A stretch of 64,000 nucleotides of DNA, taken from Doris montereyensis (Eukaryota; Mollusca; Gastropoda; Nudibranchia; Dorididae). Shown here piece by piece: positions 10,520 to 22,022 of the stretch. Every line of letters begins with the position of its first letter. Position 1 is the first letter of the stretch. The translations under genes were made by a program, and so were the position numbers. Under the pieces are notes generated by a model. That model searched no databases. It worked only from the letters and a program-made list of their open reading frames with translations, and was not told the DNA's origin. Location: the NCBI GenBank assembly GCA_037039925.1, contig JAXRKP010001482.1, positions 56,509 to 120,508 on the forward strand. The letters run 5' to 3'.

Positions 10520-13230
10520 GCGAGACGCACTGTCTATCAGTCTGTGTCTACCTGCCTACCTGCCGAGACGAACTGTCTATCTGTCTGTGTCTACCTGCCT
10601 ACCTGCCGAGACGCACTGTCTATCAGTCTGTGTCTACCTGCCTACCTGCCGAGACGCACTGTCTATCAGTTTGTGTCTACCTGCCTACCTGCCGAGACGA
10701 ACTGTCTATCTGTCAGTGTCTACCTGCCTACCTGCCGAGACGTAATGTCTATCTGTCTGTGTTTACCTGCCTACCTGCCGAGACGCACTGTCTATCAGTC
10801 TGTGTCTACCTGCCTAACTGCCAAGACAAACTGTCTATCTGTCTGTGTCTACCTGCCTACCTGCCGAAACGCACTGTCTATCCAGTCTGTGTCTACCTGC
10901 CTACCTGCCGAGACGCACTGTCTATCAGTCTGTGTCTACTTGCCTACCTGCCGAGACGCACTGTCTATCAGTCTGTGTCTACCTACCACCTGCCGAGACG
11001 CACTGTCTATCTGTCTGTGTCTACCTGCCTACATGCCGAGACGCACTGTCATCAGTCTGTGTCTACCTGCCTACCTGCCGAGACGCACTGTCTATCTGTC
11101 TGTGTCTACCTACCTAGCTACCTACCGAAACGCACTCTTCATCACTCTTCGAGACACACTGTCTATCTGTCTGTCCCTACCTACCTAGAGACATCTGTCT
11201 GTGTCACTACCTACTGAGACACACTCTCCATCTGTCTGTGTCTACCTACCTACCTACTGAGACACACTCTCCATCTGTCTGTGTCTACCTACCTACCTAC
11301 TGGAGACACTCTCCATCTGTCTGTGTCTACCTACCTGCCTACTGAGACACACTCTCCATCTGTCTGTGTCTACCTACCTACCTACTGAGACACACTCTCC
11401 ATCTGTCTGTGTCTACCTACCTACCTACTGAGACACACTCTCCATCTGTCTGAGTCTACCTACCTACTGAGACACACTCTCCATCTGTCTGTGTCTACCT
11501 ACCTACCTACTGAGACACACTCTCCATCTGTCTGTGTCTACCTACCTACCTACTGAGACACTCTCCATCTGTCTGTGTCTACCTACCTACTGAGACACAC
11601 TCTCCATCTGTCTGTGTCTACCTACCTACTGAGACACACTCTCCATCTGTCTGTGTCTACCTACCTACTGAGACACACTCTCCATCTGTCTGTGTCTACC
11701 TACCTACTGAGACACACTCTCCATCTGTCTGTGTCTACCTACCTACCTAGTGAGACACACTCTCCATCTGTCTGTGTCTACCTACCTACCTACTGAGACA
11801 CACTCTCCATCTGTCTGTGTCTACCTACCTACCTACTGAGACACACTCTCCATCTGTCTGTGTCTACCTACCTACCCTACTGAGACACACTCTCCATCTG
11901 TCTGTGTCTACCTACCTACCTACTGAGACACACTCTCCATCTGTCTGTGTCTACCTACCTACCTACTGAGACACACTCTCCATCTGTCTGTGTCTACCTA
12001 CCTACCTACTGAGACACACTCTCCATCTGTCTGTGTCTACCTACCTGCTGAGACACACTCTCCATCTGTCTGTGTCTACCTACCTACTGAGACACATCTG
12101 TCTTTACTCTCTCTGTCTGTGTCTACCACCTACTACTGAGACACACTGTCATGTGTCTACCTACCTACCTACTGAGACACACTCTCCATCTGTCTGTGTC
12201 TACCTACCTACCTACTGAGACACACTTCCATCTGTCTGTGTCTACCTACCTACCTACTGAGACACACTTTCCATCTGTCTGTGTCTACCTACCTACCTAC
12301 TGAGACACACTCTCCATCTGTCTGTGTCTACCTACCTACCTACTGAGACACACTCTCCATCTGTCTGTGTCTACCTACCTACCTACTGAGACACACTCTC
12401 CATCTGTCTGTGTCTACCTACCTACCTACTGAGACACACTCTCCATCTGTCTGAGTCTACCTACCTACTGAGACACACTCTCCATCTGTCTGTGTCTACC
12501 TACCTACCTACTGAGACACACTCTCCATCTGTCTGTGTCTACCTACCTACCTACTGAGACACACTCTCCATCTGTCTGTGTCTACCTACCTACCTACTGA
12601 GACACACTCTCCATCTGTCTGTGTCTACCTACCTACCTACTGAGACACACTCTCCATCTGTCTGTGTCTACCTACCTACCTACTGAGACACACTTTTCAT
12701 CTGTCTGTGTCTACCTACCTACCTACTGAGGCACACTGTCCATATATCTGTGTCTACCTACCTACCTACTGAGGCACACTTTTCATCTGTCTGTGTCTAC
12801 CTATCTATCTACCTACTGAGGCACACTGTCCATCTATCTGTGTCTACCTATCTACCTACTGAGACACTCTCCATCTGTCTGTGTCTACTTACCTACTGAG
12901 ACACACTTTCCATCTGTCTGTGTCTACCTATCTACCTACTGAGACACACTTTTCATCTGTCTGTGTCTACCTACCTACCTACTGAGACACACTTTTCATA
13001 TGTCTGTGTCTACCTACCTACTGAGACACACTTTTCATCTGTCTGTGTCTACCTACCTATCTACTGAGACACACTTTTCATCTGTCTGTGTCTACCTACC
13101 TACTGAGACACACTTTCCATCTGTCTGTGTCTACCTACCTACTGAGACACACTGTCCATCTGTCTATGTCTACCTACCTTAGTACCTACCTACCGAGATG
13201 CACTTTCCATCTGTCTGCGCTTTGTCTACC
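10520..13230. repeat. 2.7-kb satellite-like tandem array, 43-bp unit (some 39-bp), two subfamilies
   Basis: Up to about 11.2 kb the unit is CTACCTGCCTACCTGCCGAG + ACGCACTGTCTATCAGTCTG + TGT. From about 11.2 kb it is CTACCTACCTACCTACTGAG + ACACACTCTCCATCTGTCTG + TGT, with shorter units lacking one CTAC. The later part (12.7-13.2 kb) drifts (GAGGCACAC, TTTTCAT). The array has no stops in several frames, so it produces long meaningless open frames. Confidence 0.95.
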
Positions 13231-13614
13231 TACCTACCGTACTCTAAATGTCCATCAAAATAATTTAAATTATGAACTGTGCTGCTGTGTTGCCTGTGTG
13301 AGTGTTGGTTAACATTTGACACTGTGAGTGTGAACCTATAATACACACTTTGACTTGTGTTTTAGTATTATAATCAAACATGACAGAAGGTAAAGTATTT
13401 CACTTATTAATGTCATATCTTAACCTTTTTTATTTTAAAAGGGAAAATTAAATGACCATTTCCCCTCCCTCACACTTCCTCATTGTCACAGGACCAGGCT
13501 ACAGGAATGAGATGAAACAATTAAAACCCAACAAGACAATACATTAAAACGCAATGGAATGTTTGCAAGCACATGATATAGGTGTATACAAAACAGGTCT
13601 AATTACAACATCAA

Positions 13615-13812
<198 letters not shown>

Positions 13813-13929
13813 ATATCAGATGGCAAGGTTGAAGAAGATCTTTTAAAGTCAAGTGAAATTTTAGTTTTACATCACTCCTGGTTTCGGAAAAGTCCAGGAC
13901 TGACAGGAAGACAAGGGAAGGCTAACATT

Positions 13930-14055
13930 TAAACTAATAATAATATCAATAACAATAATAACATAGTAATAATAAGAATGATAATGACATACTAATAATA
14001 CAATAATGATAATAATATTAATAATAATAATAAAACAATAATAGTAATAATACTT
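13930..14055. repeat. AAT-rich imperfect microsatellite
   Basis: Imperfect TAA/AAT repeats with single-base interruptions. Confidence 0.8.
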
Positions 14056-14169
14056 TGTCCCCATAGAGCCTTTGTTTAACTGTAATTTATCTCCCGGACA
14101 TAGTGACTAGAGAGTGAACAAGGATAAATGACTGGATAAAAATGTCCACTGACAGAGGATTTCATTGCA

Positions 14170-14460
14170 ACTGATCCCGTCCACCCTATGCGGTGATCTC
14201 GGAGTGAATTAAGGGGAAACAGCAAAATGAAAAACAGGTGAAAGAGTGAAGAGTTATCAATGTAAATGATTTTAATTTCTCTGAAAAACTACACAGTCAA
14301 TGTAAATATTAAATATCACTGGAGTTGTGCTTCTTTTGTTTTTTTTAATTGAAATTGACCGTCCGCCCATATGCAGTGACCTCAGGGTGAATTAAGGGGA
14401 AACCGCAAAGTGAAATGTGAAAGGAAAAGTAGACCTACCAGCAGCACCCACCGAATGGCC
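14170..14460 (-). mobile_element. two SINE family C tails, reverse
   Basis: GTCCACCCTATGCGGTGATC + TCGGAGTGAATTAAGGGGAA at 14180 and GTCCGCCCATATGCAGTGAC + CTCAGGGTGAATTAAGGGGA at 14360, continuing to TAGACCTACCAGCAGCACCC. Confidence 0.8.
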
Positions 14461-14509
14461 ACCTGGAATTGTGCAGGTAACTGCGGAGACACTTACAACA
14501 AAGAAAGAT

Positions 14510-14945
14510 GCCGCCACCACAACAATGGAGCTGGAAACTGTTGAAACCAAAGAATGTAACAGAAGGTATCATCAGTCAAATGACCCAAAAATTGTTGACA
14601 CAACAATGGAGCTGAAACTTGAAACTAAAGAAGGTAACTGAATGTACCATGAGTGAAATGACCCCATAAAATTGTTGAAACAACAATGGAGCTGGAAACT
14701 TGAAACCAAAGAAGGTAACTGAGTGTACCATGAGTGAAATGACCCCATAAAATTGTTGACACAACAATGGGGATGAAACTGTTGAAACCAAAGAAGGTAT
14801 CAGAAGATACCATCAGTGAAATGACCCCAAAAATTGTTGATACCACAATGGAGCTGGAAACTTGAAACCAAAGAAGGTAACAGAAGGTACCATCAGTGAA
14901 ATGGCCTAAAAAATTGTTGATACAACAATGGAGGAAGACATAGGG
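14510..14945. repeat. minisatellite, ~84-bp unit, about five copies
   Basis: Repeats of ACAATGGAGCTGGAAACTTG + AAACCAAAGAAGGTAACTGA + ...GTGAAATGACCCCATAAAAT + TGTTGA, starting just right of a SINE C tail. Confidence 0.85.
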
Positions 14946-15727
14946 CTGGGACAAGAGAAAGTGGTCATGCAAACAAAGCAACATCAAAGGCTAATGAAAA
15001 TGGGTTACTAGCTAGCATGAGCATTGCACTTGTTAAGGAAGAGACTCCTCACTCACAGCCTTATCGTAATAGTTGGTAGTCCATACCAAAATTTCAAGTG
15101 TAAGCAATGGAAAAGAAATGGCTATCACTAGAAAACAACTTTGTTTCCTGAGAATGATAGTGAGAATTTGATACCAAGATCATTTCCTGTACGACAATTT
15201 TTTAACGAAATTATGACTTTTTTTGTGCCTACTACTAAGAGTGTGGAGAAAAGTAAGTGGAGAAAGACTGTACATCAATCCCTGTCCGTAGTATCAAAAG
15301 GCGCAAGAAGAGCAAAGGTACACTGTGATTCATTTAATGGATTAAAAAAGACTTCAATTTTTATTTAGTATGTCCGGGGAACAACAGCACGAAAGAGAAA
15401 TTTTGCTCCCGAACCTATTGACAGCGTTGCTCCACTGAGGAAGAGGAAGACCACTGGAGATTCTTTGATTTGTTTCTTTGTTGAGTGTAACCCCTTTCCA
15501 CCATGGCGGTGATCTCAGGGTTGTCCACCGGAGAAGGCCAGAAATACCGCCAGATGACCCTCTGTTACTCCTCAATGAAAGACGGACAAAAAATTCCTGT
15601 ATCCAGTCAACTGTTTACAAACGTATTAGACTTGATTTTGTGAGATCCTTAATTGAAGTGAAAGGAAAATGGACCGTTGTTGACAATAAGTCCCTTACGT
15701 ACACAACATTAAAGACCTTTAAATCAC

Positions 15728-15815
15728 CAACTCGACCTCAAAATGCCCATCACCCTCAAAATGTCCATCACTCTCAAAATGTCCATCACCCTCAAAATGT
15801 CCATCACCCTCGTGG
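15728..15815. repeat. short minisatellite, 18-bp unit
   Basis: Four to five copies of CCCTCAAAATGTCCATCA. Confidence 0.85.
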
Positions 15816-16313
15816 GTTAATTGCCAAGCTTTATGAGGCCCTATGGAATCCCCATTGCCAAGGGTTTGGAAGAAAATGGGCAAACGGGTTATGTTACAAC
15901 ACACACAAAATCTCCATAAAACGCAAGCTAGGAGGATGGATGGAATATTAAATGAGCTTTCAGTACATTACCTTCAAATATGCAAATGAGGTCACATGAC
16001 CATGGCAGCCATATTGGATTTATCATGAATATGTAAATTTTGCCTGGTTTTTTTAAATATTTGCTTTGACTGAGCACTTCAGTGATATTTTTTTATGTGG
16101 TTTTTTTTTTTATGATAATGTTATGCAGACAACCCAAGTTGAAAAACAAAGTGTAATGATATCAATTTTCAGGATACTTTCCATGAATTCACAGGTTTTA
16201 TTACATTACACTGAAACACATAATAGCGACATTTTGGGAAAATTTGTTCCTCATCATGTGTAATAAAAAATAAAATGTCAATTTGAACACAAATCTCTGT
16301 ATGCATCCAATTT

Positions 16314-16604
16314 CTATATCTCAGTGTTAATTATAACTGTTCTGTTTTGTCCTGGAAGTCTATTTTTGTATTTTTTATTTTTTTTACTGACACTGGAAAC
16401 ATCAATAACGCGTCGACTTTGGGAAATGGCTCGTTGCAGGTCATTCGGTACATCTACAGGCACTATCGCTTCATTGTCGCTATCAGTACTATCACTACTT
16501 ACTTCACCGCTAGATCTAATCTCATCTCCTACAAAATAATCATCTAAATCTTCATCTGAGTCATGATCATGACGATAAACACTGGTGACATCATCTGATT
16601 CCAT
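16314..16604 (-). pseudogene. possible piggyBac-type transposase N-terminal fragment
   Basis: A 96-codon frame on minus starts MESDDVTSVYRHDHDSDED and continues with acidic/Ser text (SSGEVSSDSTDSDNEAIVPV) ending in a basic patch. Acidic, Asp/Ser-rich N-termini of this kind are common in piggyBac-like transposases, but the catalytic Asp residues, DDE core and TTAA-flanked ends were not found nearby. It could also be an unrelated acidic coding exon. Confidence 0.25.
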
Positions 16605-16859
16605 CGTTCTGTTGTAAATATTGAAAAAAACAGCCTTAAATCGAAAGTAATCGGCCTCGTTTCACCACCCAAAAAATTCAGGCAAAGGGCAACGGACTTA
16701 GGGTCAAAAGGAAGTAACTCCAGTAACTCTACAGCGTCGTATTTCATCAACATCGAATGTTTCCATGGCATTATTATATTTACGTCATATGTCGTATGGC
16801 ATCCTATCAGTGTACGACATATGTATGATTAACAATCAAAGTGTTAAGCTGGATGGCAG

Positions 16860-16942
16860 CTTTTGCGTCAATTTTTGAAAAACCTGCCCAAATTATTCAA
16901 GCGTCAATTTTTGAAAAACCCTGCTTGCAATTATTCAAGCGT
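16860..16942. repeat. direct repeat, two ~34-bp copies
   Basis: GCGTCAATTTTTGAAAAACC followed by TGC..AATTATTCAA occurs twice in tandem. Confidence 0.8.
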
Positions 16943-17260
16943 TGGAAGATAGTTTCCTCCTTGGGCAAAGTCCACCGCCAATACAAATTCTTTTGTAGAT
17001 CACAAGGAAATGAGCCCTTAAAATTGTCAACGTTTTAACAAGAATTTGTCGCATCAAAAAATATCTGTGTTTAATTAAACCGAAAAAAAGGACAAATGCA
17101 ACTAACCTGCATTGGATATGAAAGTGGAAGACAAATCCAGACACTTCACAATTTTACAGTGTATAATTGAGCTACTGGTGATGTGTCTTGCTACGTATGG
17201 AATGAAATGGAGGGAGGTGTCACCGCCTATATGAGTTTACAACATGCATCGATAATCACC

Positions 17261-17514
17261 TGAACAGAATGAGAAAGTTTTGAAGAAACAGTCATCTTCA
17301 GCGATGAATGTACAAATCAAAATAGAAATGTTTTCCTCAAGTGGATTTCCCCCTGCGATTAGTGAATAAAACTCTACAATCTTCCAACATGAATACCAGA
17401 CGCGTAGCCACATGCACACATAGATGTCAATGACAGCCACAGCTTGATAGACAGAGCGATATACGACTACATTGAGATCATGAATAATGACATCCCTTTT
17501 CCAAGACACTGCCA
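17261..17514 (-). other. candidate exon, unidentified hydrophobic product
   Basis: On the minus strand a pyrimidine-rich acceptor (GTCTTTCTTCTGGCAG) precedes an 80-codon open frame that ends at CAG|GTGATT. It reads SWKRDVIIHDLNVVVYRSVY, then hydrophobic and Cys-rich text (AVAVIDIYVCMWLRVWYSCW, ISILICTFIAEDDCFFKTFS). A second segment just upstream (about 17665-17594) reads EGATVVVILAVILSNCTLQL before a GTAAGT donor. Their phases do not fit without missing bases and I recognise no family, so this is a lead only. Confidence 0.2.
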
Positions 17515-17689
17515 GAAGAAAGACACCAAGGTTCCGACTAAACTGTACTGTGAAAGATGAAGAATTTCATTTTCAAAATTTTAATACTTACAAGAGTTGA
17601 AGAGTACAATTGGAAAGGATGACCGCTAGTATTACGACCACAGTTGCTCCCTCAATATATGAATGATGCTCCTTTCTTTCTTCTTGTTT

Positions 17690-17962
17690 AAATAATTAAA
17701 GTAAACTAAAACAAGTCCCAGAGTTGAGCGTTGGGTAATCAGGACCAGAGTCCAGATTTTTGTAGGCACATGGCATGATGTGCTAGTTTATCATGGCATT
17801 TCATGCCTCCTTTGCTTTCGCCGAGTCTCAATAAATCTACTCACACATTTCGCTGTTGAGTCAACAGAAGAGCAGAAAAAAAATTGCCCAGACTGAGTTT
17901 CAAACTCAGACCTCCTGTGTGGTAGTCAACTGCTCTATTGACTGAGCTACCGGCACCTCTGT
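17690..17962 (-). mobile_element. SINE family F with tRNA-like head
   Basis: On minus GGTGCCGGTAGCTCAGTCAA + TAGAGCAGTTGACTACCACA (box A) and GGTCTGAGTTTGAAACTCAG (box B, T-stem). The acceptor stem does not pair well and the anticodon arm is irregular, so this is a SINE head or tRNA pseudogene. Continues left about 190 bp as unique body. Confidence 0.6.
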
Positions 17963-18569
17963 TTAAATAAAGCTAAGAGTAAAATTGACTAGTCTTCATT
18001 GACCACATCTATGTGTGGTTATTTATTTCAATTCATCAAGAATTTTAGCTAGCTCCTGCAGCAGTATAGTACTTAATTGTGCCATTTGCATGTCTTACAA
18101 TCGTTCAACAATCTGTTCCAATTTGGGGTGTGAGGAGAAAACATTTTGCCAGTTGGGGCAATTAAGGGGATACATTTCAAAATGTGCTTATACAGTCATT
18201 ATCAAAATAAACACTTCACTTGATTTTATAACAATTGCTTTAATAAGCTAGATTTTTTATAAAGTAAATATATACTAGAGAAAAAGTCTATTCAATTTTT
18301 GCACAATTTAATACCATAACAAATGTTCTACACTTATTCAATAATGGTATACGAATTTTGAAAATAAACTTGTCAAAAAATAAATTTTGCAAAAGGAAAT
18401 TTAAAGGAAAATACGATTCATCCTATTGTTAACAGATGTGACATCTACAATATTTAATGCAATGCGCCACTTTGCACGTTCATAAAATCCATGAACTAAC
18501 GAAAAATTGTACACAATACAAATAGATGTTAGATCTAGGTTTAGCCTACAGATTTTTTTTAATACCACT

Positions 18570-18760
18570 ATTGCATTCAGAAGACAGGATTGAGAGCTTT
18601 AGGTCAGCTTGAATCAGGTCAGAGTGTAGCAGATGTTGCCAGGAATTTTAATCGTGCCAGATGAACTCTTTATGGTACTGTTAAGAAGAAGGATGAGGTT
18701 TACATCATCGCTGATGGACCTAAGGCAGGACGCCCTCATGTAACAACGTTAACATTTCAT
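18570..18760 (+). pseudogene. degraded Tc1/mariner transposase N-terminus
   Basis: The sequence translates, with one stop, to RALGQLESGQSVADVARNFN and then TLYGTVKKKDEVYIIADGPK followed by AGRPHVTT. This matches the paired-type helix-turn-helix of Tc1 transposases (alpha-helix A-L-G-x-L-E-x-G-x-S, then G-R-P-R/H-x-T). The DDE catalytic part is absent and terminal inverted repeats were not seen. Dead fragment. Confidence 0.65.
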
Positions 18761-21415
18761 GTGATATTTGGGAACAGATTGATAAAAACTTTATTCACAG
18801 GTTAACGTCATTGATGTAATGTTGAATCAAATCTGTCAATCAAGTTCAAGGAGACACATAGACGAATTATTGAACTTCAAATAATATGAGCAAGAAATAT
18901 TCACATTTTGATCATCCAGATTTCTAAAAAGTTAATAAAAAATTAAATGAGCTCCTGGAGTATCTCCTCTATAAATCCTCTTGCGAAATGCATGTTTCCA
19001 CCTGTCGTTCATATACTTTAGTGTACTGGCTATGTGTTGGAGTATTGATCTGGTTGAAGTGTCAACATTTTCCAATGACGATAAAACTATGGAATTATGT
19101 TTTTTTACATAATGCAGATTAATGCCGCCATGCAATTTTGCGGACTTCAGACACTGGAAAAATTATAATGTTACATTTAAAATGGTTGCTAATGCTTTTG
19201 TAACAACAAAAAGGAATATATATTTGCAAGCATTATATCAGGATTGTGCCATGTGTGCTGTCAACTGCCACAAACATTAATCCTGTTTTGTTTTGTTTTT
19301 TTTCACTCTGTTAAAATCATTTTATTCCGGCTGCTTTTGCAATTTCATCATGACGGTGACGAAATAATTTTTGAAAGTAACAAAGGCTAACAGAAGTGGA
19401 AGCCCATACATTAGAACCTGCATGTAAAAGCAGTCATTTACCAACAACATCATTTGATTTTTTTATATATACATGTACATTTTAAATATACAAATACGAA
19501 CCTTTGAAATTAGTGTCTATAAATTTGAATATTTATAAAGTTTTTTACTTCTACTAAACGTTTTTTACCTTTGTGCATTGAAAAGTTTGAATATTTTGTG
19601 TGAAAACTGAATGACTGTGACACGAAGAAAATAAAAGAACTTGTGATTTCTTAACTTAGTCACCTACAACATGAAATAATGTATCATGGCGAAAATTATT
19701 TATAGTAAATAATATAATTGCCAACCTTTTCAAATAGAAAACAGACTCTGACCGCACAAACTAATTCAAATTTGCATGACCCATAATATGCCAGAAAACG
19801 GTGATCATTTAGCTAGAATTAACCCGCTTCAAGGTAAATAACAAAGAGCTTGCTAATTGCTGGCCTTTTTGACAAAGTGTTATGGGAGTTTTACAAATTC
19901 AGAATGGCTACTCAGACTTTCACAGCGATATCTTTGAATCTTTGTCATAAGCTTAGGGTCCTTTACAAAAAATAATTAGCCAACCCTCATATACATAATT
20001 TTTAAAATAAATAGAGACTTACAGACTAAGAGTCAAAACAACTTACTAAATGTTTTTTTCATACTGGTTGGCAGCTATGAAACAATTAAAATCTCAATTG
20101 CATACAAACAAATGCAATATTTTTTAATTTAATTAAATGACAAATTTTAAAGACCCTTTCCAATTTTTTTTAAAAAGTCAATCAAAGTGCTTGACGGCAT
20201 ATATTCCACAGGAAATGCAGCATTTTATATTTATAATACCAACCACTGACTTAACAAACAAAAATTTTAAACCAGGATTATTTATAAACTTCCTTCAGTT
20301 AGAAACTCATTCCACGCCCACTGACATAATCTCTCTGTTCCATTTTAAAAATCTAATAAAATGTTCAACAGAAACATTCATGGAATAAATCCAATCTTCA
20401 TTACTTTGGATCGAGCCAAAGAGGATAAACAATGACTCATGAGTATTCAATATCACAATAAATTTAACACGGTAACAACAGATAATTACATCATGACTAG
20501 AGATTTAATATCTCATTGGCGTCATGACATTGCCTTTCCACTATCAGGCAAAATGTGTACAGTTAATGTCTACAGTGAATGTAATGTGAATTTAAAATAG
20601 ATGTGCGATACAACTTGGATCTGTAGGAATCAAATTATTCTTCAAGTTTGGAGGACATGATGATTAATTGATTGATTAACATTTACCCTGTTTACCATAC
20701 ACGGTGATGAAACATAAGTGACAGAGGGAAAGGGAAAGAAGTATGACCTATCAGCAGTACCCACCAAAGTCCATAGGGCATGATGAATTCAGCGTATTAG
20801 TAAAAGTATTTGAGTGCGACTAGTCTTTATACTTAAATATTCAAGACGCTTCATCTGACTTAATGTTCACTGATCACTAATATAAATATTTTCATCACGT
20901 CAAATCAATGTTTTCACATTACTTTATATGGACTTTTCCTTTAAGACATATTTTTTAACACTCACAATAAAACAATCACAAAATTAATCCAAATAATCTC
21001 CTCCTGACTGTGTGAATGTAAAATCAGGCCACAATATAAAATCAACAAAGACAATTTCCCTTTTATTCAAAAGCTGTCACAAAACCTTTTCTAACCTGTC
21101 TTAGCTCTAGTGAAAAAGACAGGTTGTAGATTTATGAGGAGCTGGAATATAACAGCATTAATGAACCTGGATAAACACAAAAACAACAAATTGTACTGAA
21201 AAGTTAATTATTGCACAGAATGACTCTCATCAAGTTTGTATCATAAACTCAACTTTCAACATTGGATGCATGAATTATGAAATAATACTCCAAGCTCATC
21301 TTTCAATCGGCTAAAAAAAAAGCGATTAAATAAAAGTATTAAAAAAGCAAAATATATTTGTTATATAAACCTGAACAAATATTTTCTGCCTGCCTTTTTT
21401 CCTTCTGGTTTTATC
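18760..21415. other. no gene seen; AT-rich intergenic, possibly long 3' UTR of the MARVEL gene
   Basis: Strongly AT-rich with only short open frames and one diverged SINE C tail. No domain-like translation on either strand. Confidence 0.4.
20685..20775 (-). mobile_element. SINE family C tail, reverse, diverged
   Basis: CCCTGTTTACCATACACGGT, GAAGTATGACCTATCAGCAG. Confidence 0.65.
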
Positions 21416-21419
21416 AAAA

Positions 21420-21530
21420 TTCCACCACTGTGGTGATCTCAGGGTGAATTAAGAGGAAACAGCAAGATGAAAGATAAAAGGGAAAGAAGGCAAGAAATAG
21501 GACCTACCAGCAGATCCCGCCAACCACACG
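21420..21530 (-). mobile_element. SINE family C tail, reverse
   Basis: CACCACTGTGGTGATCTCAG + GGTGAATTAAGAGGAAACAG, ending AATAGGACCTACCAGCAGAT. Lies downstream of the MARVEL gene. Confidence 0.8.
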
Positions 21531-21896
21531 CTTTCCTTCTGGAAGACGAGACAAAGACTACATTGTTTAACAGGCAAATCTTTTGTTTCTTGGTCTACAC
21601 CCATTACTATTATCAATCTAAAAAAAAACCACAGAAATATATCTCCATGCCCAAACCAGAATTTAAACTCTGGTCGTGTAATTTTTTAGGTGTATGCAAA
21701 TCTCTACACCAGACGAAACTTAACGGGCAATACACATTAATATGATAAAACAACAATGATTAAAAAATGTGTACGTGAAAGGATGATGTCCCCCTTCTTT
21801 TTTTTGAGTACTGGTTCAAAGTCAAGGTTAGGAGTAAAATACAGATGAGATGTTACAAGACAAAATATATGAATATAAACGTAATTTTGTTTCTCA

Positions 21897-22022
21897 CTAA
21901 AGATCAATCTCGTCTTCCTCAATGAGTTTCCTCCGTTGATAAAGTCTGTATTGAATCTTCCATTTTCTGTAACTGAGGAATGCACTCAAACCATTGAGTA
22001 CCATGCACACATACCCAAGAAT
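21897..22022 (-). CDS. MARVEL gene exon 4 (TM4, C-terminal tail, stop)
   Basis: The acceptor is CTTTATCCAG. It encodes ILGYVCMVLNGLSAFLSY (TM4), then WKIQYRLYQRRKLIEEDEID, a final Leu and TAG. Length and tail fit the end of a MARVEL-domain protein. Confidence 0.8.
   Translation of the reverse strand: MLGYVCMVLNGLSAFLSYRKWKIQYRLYQRRKLIEEDEIDL

Noticed and set aside
10487..11217. Long open frames of 195-233 codons with S-V-S-T-C-L-P-A-E-T repeats
   Set aside because: They arise from a 43-bp tandem repeat lacking stops; unit length is not a multiple of three, overlapping frames are equally open, and there are no splice or start signals of note.
15141..15951. Two open frames of 75 and 157 codons on +
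   Set aside because: No domain, no coding bias and no splice logic; the second runs over an 18-bp minisatellite.
17885..17960. tRNA gene on minus
   Set aside because: Boxes A and B are present but the acceptor stem and anticodon arm do not fold properly, and a SINE-like body follows.
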